The notes below the pieces were generated by a model that was not told the DNA's origin, searched no databases, and saw only the letters and a program-made list of their open reading frames with translations. A program made the position numbers and the translations under genes. A stretch of DNA of 64,000 bases. Origin: Euborellia annulipes. Its lineage: Eukaryota; Arthropoda; Insecta; Dermaptera; Anisolabididae. The stretch spans positions 124,001 through 188,000 of the forward strand of contig JAKCPI010001758.1 of the NCBI GenBank assembly GCA_023213315.1, given 5' to 3'. This document shows positions 32,224 through 43,876 of this stretch, one piece after another. Position 1 is the stretch's first letter, and the number at the start of each line of letters is the position of its first letter.

Positions 32224-33865
32224 ACGTAAAAAAAAAAAAAATTATAAATTTTTAAAATTTCTTGATCTTCTTTCTCCTCCAGAAAAAAATTCATATCTAT
32301 CGTATAATTTGTAATATCTAATTAACAAACATTTTTTTCTTGTTATATTTTGTAATTATATTTGATTCTTCATGTAGTTTAACACCCATTTTACAAATTA
32401 AAGCGAAATTTAAACACGAATGCTAATGTCAACATTTTTTGCTCGCCGGATGGAGGACCATTGGTATTAATTAACTAGCCAAAGGGCAGATAGGGAGAGA
32501 AATAGAGAGAGAGAGAGAGAGGGAGGGATTGGGGTTGGAGAGAGTGAGAGGTATGCAATTCCCTTGGTCAGCTAGCTTAATCAATTAAAAATACAAGAGT
32601 CTTCTCTCCCCCTACTCCATTTTTCTCTCTTTCTCTTTTTCCCGACCATTCCGATCGCCAGGGTCAGAATTCTCAAGTAGGCATTTCGTCCGTTCATATA
32701 TACATTCCTATGAATATAATGACTCATTTTATTGGAATTTTAAGCGTTTTTAACCCTACCACTTTCGGAAATATTTTTAAAGATTAAAAAGTTCAAGAGC
32801 CATACGATAATTTCTCTCTCAAATATTAATATTATACAAGATAAAAAAAAAAGTAATATCGTAAATTTATCATATAGCTACGCGTTTTCGATAAAGCCTC
32901 CCTGGACCCTTCTTTTGAAAGAATCCCATTAAATAATAAAAGGTATTTCTTCAACTTATAAGAGAAAGAAAGAAGACAATAGACTAAATAAAATACTAAG
33001 GTTCATATTTTTATTAAAAATTAATTAATTCATCCTATGATATCTTTTATAAAAGAACTTCCTGGAAGAAAATAGAAATTATTGTTATTAATAATTTTTT
33101 TTTTATATTCTTCCCTTAGCTCAGAGGTTAAATATAAAATTGAATAAAATTAAAAGTAGTAAGCGAAAATCTCAGAACAAGCATGAGAATCGTATTTATT
33201 ATTTATTTTTTTTAATTACTTAATAACATACCATTGAATGAATAAAGTATTTTCATCTCAAATATTTTTATAATACACAGGTATAATTTTATCTCTTCAT
33301 AATCAAGGATTAAATTATTATTTAAAAGTAGATGAATTCGTTGTTTTCTAATTTTCATTCGTTATTTAATTAAATTCAAAGTAAAAAACAATAAAAGAAA
33401 TTGAATTTTTTTAATTTGATAAAATTAATCGATTTGGCAAATGAATCAACGAAATCAAAGGGAATTCAGCAGCCTCTCGGATTATATCATTTCAATGGCG
33501 CACCAGGATTGATCCTGGGAAGGGTAGAGGTTATGATTTTTTAATAGACCCTCCTCTTTTGCATTAAGCAGGATCATCTTTTGGGAATTATTAGTTAAAA
33601 ATATTTAAAACAAATAGCGGACAAACATTTTTAAAACGAAAAACCAAAGTTTTCAAATAAAAAACAAATATTATATCCGCCCACATCCTCTGGGAATGTT
33701 TTCTCTGCGACTACTATGGGTATATTGAACTAATAAATAAGTCCGACCAATATAGCAATACTAAATAGAAATACGTGGAATAGAATTCTCTTGTGGAGGT
33801 ATACTGTTAGTTTGTTTGGATTTATAGTATTTACCAAAAAGAAAAATTATTTTCTTATGCAATAA
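32224..33865. other. Unique spacer with GA-rich patch
   Basis: A GA-rich stretch lies at 32498-32550 and a CT-rich one at 32600-32645. No gene or repeat family was recognised in these 1.6 kb. Confidence 0.35.
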
Positions 33866-34372
33866 TTTTTACTTTCTCTGTATTGGATTTATGTCAAAAA
33901 TGTCGAGATTTTGATGGATATACACGTTTTGAGGTGCCCTTAATCTAAAAGAGTGGTTTTCGCCGTCTGTTTGTCTGTGTGTGTGTGTGTCTTTGTGTGT
34001 GTGTTCAATTTTAACCATGAAAGAACTAAGGCGCGAAAATAAGCTTTTGATCAAAATCGACCCAAAAGTACTACTACTTTACTGATGTACTTTTTCAGTT
34101 TTTTTTTCGATTTTCTCAAAATTCGCTCCAACAATTTTGATTAAAATTCAAAAATCAATTATTTTTGTAGAGGCTCTTTAAAATGTATATTCTCATTTTG
34201 CCATTGAAATCTTTTGAAGCACACTTTACTCTTGTGCTTCATAGGAAAGATAGGAGAAATGGTTGCCATGGTTAACAAAATATAAATAAACAAATAGTTT
34301 ATAAAATTCATATGTACCGTACTGTCGGAAACTAATTATATCTCGGCACAGAAAATCAATGTGGTGTGACAA
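33866..34372 (+). mobile_element. HINE copy, 3' hairpin truncated
   Basis: TACTTTCTCTGTATTGG, GATGGATATACACGTTTTGA, a GTGTGTGT core (33977-34003), TACTTTACTGATGTACTTTT and GGTTGCCATGGTTAAC are present. It ends after ATGTGGTGTGACAAG. A CAGGG-less 5' hairpin shows a deletion. Confidence 0.8.
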
Positions 34373-35844
34373 GTTTTAGAGAATTTTCCACCTAAAGGAA
34401 AAACCGAATCACCCTATTAGAAAAAGTCGAAATATTTATTCTCATATTTGTTGAAATTAATTATTTAAAAAAGAAAATATTTTTTTTTATACTTTATAAG
34501 GTAGAATGTGGCTCCCCAGTGTCTATAAAAAATAATTGGCTTAAAAAAGAATAAACTCTTTTTATCTTTTATTCATAAATTCATTTAAGAGTTTCAAAAA
34601 AAAAAATTGAATTTCGATTCAATCAAGTCCCAAGAGATTCTCAAAAAGAGCTTCAATATTAAAAAAAAAAAAAAAAAAAAAATTAATAAACACTAGATGA
34701 AAGAAATTTATTTTATCAATTAACTCAATTTACTTAAGAGTTATTTTTTGTCCTCTCTCGAATACGATATCAAAAACTGAATGAATGAATGAATGTTTTT
34801 GGTTCATTCGTTCGTTCATTTTAAGTTGAGATCAATTGACTTTTATTGCTTTTTCCTTCGTCTATCGTCGATTCGGAACAAATGAAATCCTTGAGTAAAG
34901 GACTAATTTCTCTTTTATGATATCAAACACTTATTTGTCTTGTTACCATCTTCTCTTTCTTTAATAAAATTTCAAATACTTGTATATAACTTGTTTTCGT
35001 TTGCTCTTGATATTGTTTAAAAGACTTGGAACTTTTTTTATTTAAAGTTTTTTGCTTCTTGATTGAAGGGAAAGTGATTCCTTTCCCGTCTAATATCGTA
35101 GTTTATTATGGAGTCTATAGACGATTATTTTTATTTATTTTAGGCCGAATATAAATTTATTGGAAGGTATTAAGAAATGGGGAGGAATCGCCGAGCCAAA
35201 TATGCCAGCTCTGTTAATCAAAATTAATTCGAAGATGACAGACAGACCTTTGAGTTTCAAATTTTTGCTTTTTTTTTATCTTGGAATAATATTAATATTA
35301 TTACTCCATTTTCATTTTGTAAAGAATAAAAGGAAGAGGAAAGTTTATTTTTGTGGTGACTATATCAAGGAAACACTTCCTTCGTTCTACCACCCTCTTT
35401 CCCTCATGCTTCAGTTATTGTTAAAAGATTGCAACTTTTCGACTTGTCGGAAACTAATAAAACGTCATGTCAAATCAATTTCTTTCGTTCTTTATATTTG
35501 CATATATTCCTGAGATAGAGAAAATGGCTCAATTGAATATATTCAATTTTTTTTCATTAAAAAAAAGATTCTCAACAGAGAGATTTATATATTCTAAAAA
35601 AAAATTATATTTTTTTACAGTCTATTATTAATAAAAAATATAACTGTGTCTATTTTACAATAATCATTTCTTAATTATATTGATTACCGTAATCAATCTA
35701 ATCAGCACTGAGGAATTGTGATTATAATTATTGGGTCTGAAAAATCTCTTTAAGGAGATTAATTATTTTTTCAGAGATTTAATTCGAGGAATCAGATTGC
35801 TTGTTTACAACAAATATTGATTAAATTAAATTTTTTCTTTCATT
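34373..35844. other. AT-rich spacer with simple repeats and an unassigned frame
   Basis: Poly-A at 34660-34681 and an inverted GAATGAATGAATG / CATTCGTTCGTTCATT pair at 34780-34822. A 117-codon plus frame (35160-35513) has a hydrophobic stretch FLLFFYLGIILILLLHF but no family match and no clear gene context, so it is probably chance. Confidence 0.3.
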
Positions 35845-35995
35845 AAGGTCTTTTTCGGCAACGAAGGCCATTCAGACCCCGTCTCTATTTATTTCAATTG
35901 AATTGGTAATCAAACCAATTTAAATAAATTGTCATATGAGACGGGATGCCAACAATAAATGGGCAGCACGCCTACCACTACACCCAGGCCCGAGG
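35845..35995 (-). mobile_element. SINE-A
   Basis: On the plus strand GGTCTTTTTCGGCAACGAAG, ACCCCGTCTCTATTTATTTC and GGGATGCCAACAATAAA run from tail to head, ending in CCTACCACTACACCCAGG from the tRNA-like head. Confidence 0.65.
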
Positions 35996-36059
35996 ACAAA
36001 TAATATTTTAAATGTTACACCTGGTGATATGTTTCATATTTTTATTTGTGAAATAATAC

Positions 36060-36170
36060 ACTTTATACGTATTTCGACATTACTACCATCTTCAAAAGTG
36101 GAATCAAATATGACATATCTTTTAAAATATTGTTTAATACAATGTTTCAACCAGAGACTACGGTTATGAT
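36060..36170 (-). repeat. Fold-back family fragment with decayed hammerhead-like core
   Basis: CTTTATACGTATTTCGACAT is shared with the palindrome at 38295-38512, as is AATGTTTCAACCAGAG. The core reads TTGAAGA...CGAAA in minus orientation, one base off CTGAAGA. Confidence 0.45.
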
Positions 36171-36174
36171 TTAA

Positions 36175-36385
36175 AATCTAGTTTATTGATAGCCTTACAA
36201 TTCAAGAGGCATGGCTTCTGATTCCAGGCAATCAGAAGAAAATTTATTTAAATCAATTTGATATCTATTTATATAAATATGCCTGGATAATGTGTATCAT
36301 AAATAATATACAGTATAATGTGAATTGTTTAAAAATGTATATGTCCACAGATGCCGAAAGGACTTACAATGTTAGAAAAAAAAAA
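36175..36385 (+). mobile_element. SINE-B, diverged
   Basis: GATTCCAGGCAATCAGAAGA, TTTATTTAAATCAATTTGAT and CACAGATGCCGAAAGGACTT with an A-run tail. Confidence 0.5.
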
Positions 36386-36421
36386 CGACAACATCAGATA
36401 ATTTTAAAATATTATTTGTTT

Positions 36422-36505
36422 CATCTTGGAAACGCCTGATGGTTATGCAATAGAAAGCCAAACGAAGAGAAACGTCTAGCATAACTATCAGGCGTTCCCA
36501 AGATG
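36422..36505. repeat. 27-bp inverted repeat (hairpin)
   Basis: Arms CATCTTGGAAACGCCTGATG (36422-36448) and its imperfect complement (36479-36505) enclose a 30-bp loop. It may be a tiny MITE or a structured site. No duplication was defined. Confidence 0.6.
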
Positions 36506-36675
36506 GATCCAGCCTGTTTCGTGTCTTCGCATATACGGTACATATATATTCGTTTATTTCACTTGAAGAGGCGGAGTTTAATTAATTTCTTTCCCCGATT
36601 TTCTATTAATATATGTTTTTTTTTAGGTCTGTTTAACAATTTTTATAATTTAATAAGATTTAATTAATTTATTAT

Positions 36676-36833
36676 CTGGTGCCAAATCAAAAGTCGAGAG
36701 TTCGCATCTAGTCCCAGCCGAAAAAATTTGTTTCATTTGAATTGGATACCAATTAATTGAAATAAATAGGGGTCTAAAAGACCTCAGATGCCGAAAAAGA
36801 CTTTAAACAAATAAAAAAAAAATTATTTCATTT
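36676..36833 (+). mobile_element. SINE-A
   Basis: AGAGTTCGCATCTAGTCCCA, TTGGATACCAATTAATTGAA, CTCAGATGCCGAAAAAGACT and an A-run. Confidence 0.65.
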
Positions 36834-36894
36834 TTACAATTTTTCAAAAATAATGTACATGAATTCTTCTCATTTCTAATATCTTCATACACCC

Positions 36895-37076
36895 TTGGCT
36901 CATGGCTCAGTGGTAGAGTTTTTGCCTCTTGTGCAAGGGATCAATTTCGCATTCCGTCACATGCGTATAAAAATTTATTTTATTTTATTGGCTACCAATT
37001 AAATGAAACCTAAATAGAGACGGGGTCTAAAACCCCTTCGATGCCGAAAGGCCTTAAATAAAATTAAAAAAAAAAT
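36895..37076 (+). mobile_element. SINE-A, most complete copy
   Basis: The A box is clear (CATGGCTCAGTGGTAGAG), the anticodon-like part is CTTGTGCAAGGGATC, and the B box is degraded. The body TTGGCTACCAATTAAATGAA, the 3' module CCTTCGATGCCGAAAGGCCT and an A-rich tail follow. Confidence 0.7.
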
Positions 37077-37988
37077 ACCATTATACATTTCTGATGGGAT
37101 AAATCGTAACTTAAATAATTAATAACTCAAAAAATTTTAGGAATTTTTAGACGAAAATAATTTTCTTGTAATCCCTATAAGAACATATAAAATATCATTT
37201 TGAACTGCTGAACTGAACATTTTGAAATTTCAACGGGAGTTACCCAACCAGAGCGTTACAGACGGACGGACCTTAACAAATGTTATATATATATATATAA
37301 GATAGTAAGTTAGCATTATCAAATTTTCAATTAATTTCTTTTTAATTAAATTCATATACTTTATGGAAATATTGATGACTTTCGGCCTTCTCCTGGGTCA
37401 TCCATCCAGAGATTCAGCGCTTCTTGACAAATAACTTTGTTGTTTCTGTTGTTCTTCTATTTTGCATGACATTTATTTATTCTATCATTTGTCAATTGAT
37501 GTAATAAATTTTCAACGGCCTTCTTGGAAGCTCAACCCATATCCTTTGACTGAATATCATTGTCAATTCATCACCGACACGGGGATAGGGGTTACAAATC
37601 AGAGAAATTTAGCTATATAAATTTTTCATAATTTTAAATATGGCAAATAACAATGTTTAGAAAATCACATACTATTTTCTATAGTTAATGACATCCGTTT
37701 CAGTTATTTATTTCTAATCGGTCCATTTTCACTCGATTAATGTTATTGCTTTTTAATTAACCCAATTAAGGGCTTGTCTGCGATATAACTGAAACGTTTC
37801 CATTTGCCAACTTGTCTGGCCGGCTGTCTGTCCGTCAACGAGAACAACCCTCAACCCTTCCTCGTTCGTAATTATGAATTAATTCATTTATAAACTATAA
37901 CTCATCCTAGTTTCCTTCCATCCAATTACAACCATAATTCAGTATATAGCTTGAAATTTTTATTCTTCATCAAACAAAAACCATATAT
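37077..37988. other. AT-rich spacer with (TA)n
   Basis: A (TA)n run lies at 37286-37299. No gene or repeat recognised. Confidence 0.35.
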
Positions 37989-38250
37989 GGACCCTGTTAC
38001 GTTAGTGTGTCAAGTGCCAAAAAATTAAAAATTGAGTTAAGCACGGAATATTGTTTCAAATGCTATCATTAATAGTATTTTTTATGAAATATGTCCTAAA
38101 AAAATTTATATTTAATGTTACTTGCACAATTGACAAAAAAAAAAAAAGATATATAATCTAATCCAAACAATGTAAAACAGAAAAACTTTAATGTTAATTG
38201 TCTCAAATCTTGGTAGCTGGCGCTTGACACACTAATGCGTAACAGGGTCC
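37989..38250. mobile_element. MITE of unknown superfamily, 262 bp
   Basis: Inverted ends GGACCCTGTTACGTTAGTGT (37989-38020) and GGACCCTGTTACGCATTAGT (38217-38250 inverted) are extended by ATAT on both sides. The duplication is therefore ambiguous (TA or ATAT). A TA duplication would favour Tc1/mariner. The interior is AT-rich and non-coding. Confidence 0.7.
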
Positions 38251-38294
38251 ATATAGTAGGCCTATATTAATTTTTTAAAACATATATTTTGGAT

Positions 38295-38512
38295 TAATAG
38301 GAGAATTAAATTCACAAGGTTTTCTGTTTCAATAATATATTAATTTGATATTAACACTTTATACGTATTTCGACACCATATGTGTCATCTTCAGAAGCGA
38401 ATTACATACTGAATGAAGATGACACATATGGTGTCGAAATACGTATAAAGTGTTAATATCAAATTAATATATTATTGAAACAGAAAACCTTGTGAATTTA
38501 ATTCTCCTATTA
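38295..38512. repeat. Perfect palindrome, 2 x 99 bp, with hammerhead-like core in each arm
   Basis: Arms 38295-38393 and 38414-38512 are exact reverse complements around a 20-bp spacer. Each arm contains the hammerhead-like series. In minus orientation CTGAAGA (38388-38394), T, GACAC-loop-GTGTC as stem II and GAAA (38368-38371) appear. The last base of CTGAAGA is in the spacer. The exact identity of arms indicates very recent formation or gene conversion. Confidence 0.92.
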
Positions 38513-38879
38513 AAGCATAATGTTTCAACTAGAGCCAACGGTTACCAGTTTAAAATTAATATCTTTTGGAATCTAAGGCCTATATATTCAAGTATAAAAT
38601 TTTTTTATTCGGCGTTATCAGAGGAGTCTGCGCCATGATAACAAACAAAAAAGCTCACAATTTTATAGTAATATTTTATGCTTAAAAACTAGTTTTATAT
38701 TTAACTATAATATTTATTTTGAACTTGAACTTTAAACTTTAGAGGAAAAATATTTAAAGCCATCTTCTTTAGGTTTCTATTAGTCTTATGTATTATTATT
38801 ATTATTATTATTTTTTTTTTATAAGCTATAAATTATACGGGCAAATGCGAGAATATATTATAAATAAAATAGAATCGCG
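38513..38879. other. AT-rich spacer with fold-back-family flank
   Basis: AATGTTTCAACTAGAG at 38519-38534 continues the element family seen at 36060-36170. An (ATT)n run lies at 38794-38812. Confidence 0.35.
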
Positions 38880-39560
38880 AGGCGCAATTTAAGTAGGCGA
38901 AATGTTCCTTCCGGGGACAAATGACCATGCCTTGCGGCAAGCCGCAATGCATCTTTGCCGAAGGGAGGTCGGATGATGGCTGCCTCCCCCAAGGGCCCCG
39001 AAAGACGAATGACTAGACGCCTAATCGTATTCCACCGAAGGGGTGGCCACAGTTCCCAACTGTGTGTTAGAAGAAAAGAAAGAAAAGGTTTTCTTGATCG
39101 AAAATCGAAGTCCAGAAAAGAGCTGTAGTGGTCTTGTACAAGTAAAGAGCTGATGGGGTATGGAGAAGGAGGGAGGTGTGTTCTCCTTTCTTTTTCTCCT
39201 ATATGTGAGAGAGTGGTGTGGCAAATGACAGGTGCTCAGTATGAGAGAGAGAGAACCCCAGGGCTCTTCTTCATGACATAATGACTGATGCCCAAGTGTG
39301 GAAATAGAGAAATTCCCTTTCCTTTTTATTTTTTCTTTCTCTGTTTTCTTCTTCTTATGCAGGAGAGGATGCCAAGCAAACGACCTAGGGGGACAATGGG
39401 ACACAATCAGTTGCCAAGTGTGCACAAAAGGACACGTGTCATCGGTGTCACCTGGTTCAAGTTCCGGTCATCGAGCGTGAAATGGCTCTTGGCATGTAAA
39501 GCAGAGTGTGGCACCGGTCTCGGTTAATTGGCCTGCCCAACGTCCACATCCCATCGATTT
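38880..39560. other. GC-richer unique segment, candidate exon or regulatory region
   Basis: This is the longest non-repetitive stretch with balanced base composition. On the plus strand a long pyrimidine tract (about 39318-39356) ends in TTATGCAG|GAGAGGATG at 39361, a strong acceptor-like signal. Open frames follow: one of about 56 codons reads ERMPSKRPRGTMGHNQLP, another is Cys-rich (GQWDTISCQVCTKGHVSS). Neither matches a family I recognise. Minus-strand frames are also open. It could be a terminal exon, a UTR or conserved non-coding DNA. Confidence 0.3.
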
Positions 39561-40025
39561 CCAATTCATCCCCTCTGGATATACATGTAATACAACATAC
39601 AAGATCAACCTTCCTTCTAATATCCTAATCATTTTACATTCCTATTTACCCTCTGGATAATTATTGCAAATGAGAAACAGTCATGATGTGTTATTCTAAA
39701 ACGGACACGTTAATAAGATCAAATGGAATTTCGTTTGAAAAAATGTTGAAAATAAATAAAATATATTATAAGCCGGCTCTTAAAAGCAGAAAAAAATAGA
39801 CGACTCAGGGGTGGTCCCAGGATTTTGTTAAGGAGGGGTCAAAAAGCTTTTGTGGTTTGAATTATTATTATTAGGAGAATTTTTAATTATAGACCACATT
39901 TTGTTATTAATTATTTATTACAAATATAAATATTGTACAACGATTCGACTGCTTATTCTGCAGCCGTTATCAAGTACTGTACACACTGTGCACTTTATTA
40001 TTGATTTATTAGCCTATTTTCTGCA
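39561..40025. other. AT-rich spacer with a hAT-like left end
   Basis: CAGGGGTGGTCCCAGGATTT at 39807 resembles a hAT terminus. No partner was seen. Confidence 0.35.
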
Positions 40026-40267
40026 TGCTCTTTAAAATGTAAATTCTCATTTTGCCATTGAAATCTTCTGAAGACCACTTTACTCTTGTGTTTCAAAGGA
40101 GAAATGGTTGCCATGGTTCACAAAATATAAATATCTTCCCATAATTATAAATTTTACATCTTGAAATAGGAAACTAATCATATGACGACACAAAAAATCT
40201 GGTGTGAATTCGATTACCGAAGGTAAGAGAAAGTTGTGTGCTGTGCGACCAGTCACACTAGGTTTTT
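40026..40267 (+). mobile_element. HINE 3' half
   Basis: CTCTTTAAAATGTAAATTCT, GAAGACCACTTTACTCTTGT, GGTTGCCATGGTTCAC and AATCTGGTGTGAATTCGATT, then GGTAAGAGAAAGTTGTGTGC and GACCAGTCACACTAG. The 3' hairpin is intact; the 5' half is missing. Confidence 0.8.
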
Positions 40268-41744
40268 TAATTAATGCAGTCTGCCTGACGATTCGAACTC
40301 ATCTTCTCTCTTGGCTTTTAAGGTTGTCAATATCCTTAACTTCTGGGCCTAGATGCCTGGAGGTGGATAACCGATAATGCCATTCACAACAGGTGTTGAA
40401 ATAAATAAGTAAAGGAAACTCTTTTAGAAGCCAAAGTGAACAAGTCAGAAAACAAATCATAGAAAAATTAAAGAAATAAAGCTGGTTAAAAGACTCTAAC
40501 TAACTTTAAGAGGTTCAATTAAAATTAAATAAATGAAAAATTTAAATTCGCAGATAATTTCATTAATTTTCTGGATTTAGAGCTATAAAATGATAATTCC
40601 AATTGAATATTAAACTTTTATCCTATATAGGTAATAGATAGAGAAAGGATTCTAATACAATTTATTTGTTTTAACAAAGGTTATAGTCCTTTAATTGAGA
40701 AATCTAGTTCGTTGAATAATCCCCTTAAGTTTATCCACAGTATAATTTCCTAATAATAACTTGCTAATTACCAATGGCGAATTTTAGATAGAACTAATTA
40801 ATTAAAAACATATCAACTAATGGGGATTCTGTTTATTGAATCCTTTATTTTGTTAAAAAAGTCAACTTTGAATATTCTGTAAATAATTATTTTCATAAGC
40901 GAGGATGGAAATGGAAATTGAATGAAAAAAGTGTATTTAATAATAATTTCAGAGACTAACCTAACATAATAAATGATTTCACACTTGAATCTGCTCTAAG
41001 CTGTCTAAAACCTTTAGAGGAAAGCAACTAATTTAATTTGCAATTAAAAGCTGAAAATATTGCCTCTTAATTAAATGTTTTATTATTTCTCTGTTTTCCT
41101 TTGATATGGATTCTAATATTCAGAAACAGTTGAAAATCGCAAAGGCGTTAATCTAAATGCATCTCTTTGAGAAATTTCTTTAACGTTTTACCCATCATAC
41201 TTTAATTTAATAAAATAAATAACAAAAATATTTTTAAGTGTGAAATAAAGTAGAGGAATTCATTAATAAATAAATAAAGTTTTAAGTTTAAATAAAAAAT
41301 ATAGACCTTTAATTAATAATCCCATAGAAGAACTTAATCTAGTCAGAATTTAGATGCAGGTTCATATTATTTCATTCTAAATGGAAAGTTTTAACATACG
41401 GTATATAGGCTAACTAGAATTTCTCTTATATTCCCGGAGAACGAGAGATAAAATTAATCAAATTCGGAGCTAATGGAGATTTTAATGAAATTATTTTAAT
41501 TAAAATTAATTAAATTCATATTAAAATGAATAAATAAGTAAATAATGATGGTTTTGATGGAATAAATGAATTATTAAAAAGCAACACATATCTATAAAAT
41601 AAATAAATAATTAAATAATCTATTATGCTTATCAAACATTAAAAATTATTATAATTAGTATAGGCTATAAAATTATAATGTATATGAGGAAGGAATTTAT
41701 ATTATTAATAAATAAAGTTTTTAATAAAATTATTTATTCGAGAA
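40268..41744. other. AT-rich spacer, nothing recognised
   Basis: About 1.5 kb of unique AT-rich DNA, possibly intronic or intergenic. Confidence 0.4.
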
Positions 41745-41825
41745 GAATTGACTACCAATCAATTAATAATAAATAGGCACGAGATATAAATGGCTTCAGA
41801 TGATGAAAAAGACTAAATTAAAAAC
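41745..41825 (+). mobile_element. SINE-A 3' fragment
   Basis: TTGACTACCAATCAATTAAT and AAATGGCTTCAGATGATGAA then AAAGACTAAATT. Confidence 0.5.
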
Positions 41826-41854
41826 AATATTAGAGATGACATAATCCTCAAATG

Positions 41855-42015
41855 CAGTGGTTTCTAACTTACGCAGCTTACAGTAGGGTGAATTGGCAGA
41901 AATCGTCACGTAACATCTCCCTGCGTAACAAAAAAGTGTTATACCGCTCGAGCGCGAGCGAAGGAAGGCGAGGCTAACCGAAGCCTTGGCGAGACCACAC
42001 CTACCCCCCCCCCCC
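41855..42015. mobile_element. hAT-like left end with GC-rich body
   Basis: CAGTGGTTTCTAACTTACGC resembles the 29717 MITE terminus. GCTCGAGCGCGAGCG and a C-run follow. No right end was found. Confidence 0.3.
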
Positions 42016-42967
42016 CCACTAGCTCTAGACTCTTTCTCTGAATGTGTGTGCGTGTGAGTATCCAGATTCAAGCCGCTCACATGTTTGTTTTAAAAATAAA
42101 TATTTCTTTTCTTTTTTAAATAATATTGATATTAAATTATATTCGGAGTTGAAGAAAAGGCGTGAGGAACTTCGTTCCTGGCGGGAGTTCCACCCCACGC
42201 GTATGCTTTTACTTTTTTTTAATTAGACCCTTATGGAAAATGCAGGGAAAAATTTGCAAATGAATTTCAAAGGATCATTCTTCTCTGGAATTTATTTTTT
42301 TTTTAGTTTGTTTAAGTTCTTTTTCTTTTAACCCCCGTCCCTGTTTATTTTAATTGTCCTCTATAAATTGATTACAATATTTATTTCATGTAAGAAAAAC
42401 TCGTAATGTTGCATAACGTTCGAAATTTTAAGAAATTCCAATTGTAAAGTTTATCTACATTAGATAGATCTAGGAAGTGGGGAGAAGAGATTCAGAAAAC
42501 AATTTTCATTAAGCGATGTCTGTTTATGCTTCATTGCGACGAAAGAGGTCATTAAGGACGCGGCTAATAGTATTTTGGAGCAAAATGGTTATGCAAGTTT
42601 GATTGTTTCGGAGCGATGTCACGAAATGAAAATTTTATTTTATCAAAGGAATTGTGAAAACATATTTAAAAAGAAAAAAAAAAAGAAAAAAATAAAATTC
42701 TTTTGTAAAATTAAAAAAAAAAAAAATTTAATTAAAAATGTGTCAGCAAATGGAAAAAGCACTTTCGGAGCGAAAGAGAGAGAAGGGGAGAATAGAATAA
42801 TTAATTTTTAGTTAAGAATAATATTAAAGATATTGAATTTGTATGAAATCTCAAAATCAGAAATCATCTAATTAAACATCGATTCAATATTAAAAAATAA
42901 AATGTCACCAGTGACTGAAAATTAAAAAACATCAATCTACAAAATTATTTTAATTATTCTTACATTT
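42016..42967. other. AT-rich spacer
   Basis: Includes A-rich low-complexity DNA (42672-42726). A 78-codon Lys-rich frame through it is not considered coding. Confidence 0.35.
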
Positions 42968-43876
42968 AAAAAAATCTGGTGTGCTGGTCGCACAGCACAC
43001 AACTTACTATTACCTTCGATAATCGAAAGTTGTGTTCTGTGCTTGTCACGGCAGATTTTTTGTGTCGACATATATTTAGTTTCCGACAGGACGGTACATT
43101 TGAATTCAAGATGTAATATTTAAAAAAAAAAAAATATTTATATTTTGACAACCATTTCTCCCATCTTTCCTATGAAGTGCAAGAGTAAAGTGGTCTTCAG
43201 AAGATTTCAATAGCAAAATGAGAAAATACATTTTAAAGAGAATGTAAAAAATAGTTGAATGAATTTTAATCAAAATCGTTGGAGCAAATTTTGAGAAAAT
43301 TGAAAAAACCCGAAAAAGTATATCAATAACGTAGTAGTACTTTTTGGCCGATTTTGTTTTTAAAAGCTTATTTTGACGCCTCAGGTGGGTAAATATAATA
43401 TTTCAACCTCTTAGCTCTATTTCTTCATGTTTTTTTTTTTTTTTTTTTTTTTAAACACTCACACTTTTTTCTCATTCACTCGCACATTCACACACACACA
43501 TTCACACAGTCTTTTCGGCAACTTAGGCCATTTAAGACTTTTACGATAACCGTTATTTAATAATATATATTTATTTGAGGCCCAGGCATTCTTATTTAAG
43601 CCATTTGGTATCCAATTGGCTTAAATAAAATCATCGGACTGTCTGGGGCCCGAACCCGCGACGTTTGGTATACGAGGTTAGCACGCTAACCTCTACACCA
43701 AGCCCCGAGGGCTTCTTCATGCTTTAAATTGAACATAGAAGACCATTTTGCAAATACCACTTTTTTGGATTCAGGGGACCTCAAAACGTGTATATCCATC
43801 AAAATCTCGACATCGAATTTTTGACATGAAATCAATACTTTCTCTCTATATATATTTATATATAGGTAAGAGAAAA
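42968..43876 (-). mobile_element. HINE copy, full-length, split by SINE-B
   Basis: The 3' hairpin (AATCTGGTGTGCTGGTCGCA ... GTCACGGCAGATT), GTAGTAGTACTTTTTGGCCG, CATCAAAATCTCGACATCG and the 5' hairpin ending GGTAAGAGAAAAT are present. SINE-B lies at 43430-43711. Confidence 0.85.
43430..43711 (-). mobile_element. SINE-B, full-length
   Basis: The head GGGGCTTGGTGTAGAGGTTA, B box CGCGGGTTCGGGCCCC, body and GTGTGAATGTGTGTGTGTG tail with a 22-base A-run match the copy at 15181-15466. The flanks ttcttcatg repeat on both sides (about 43421-43429 and 43714-43722), a short duplication of HINE sequence. Confidence 0.82.

Noticed and set aside
35160..35513. 117-codon plus frame with a hydrophobic segment
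   Set aside because: No family match, no splice or promoter context, AT-biased composition. Hydrophobic runs are expected from TTT/ATT-rich DNA.
39021..39425. 134-codon minus-strand frame
   Set aside because: It is the longest frame of the window but passes through a poly-pyrimidine tract and has no recognised domain. The overlapping plus-strand frames are equally open.
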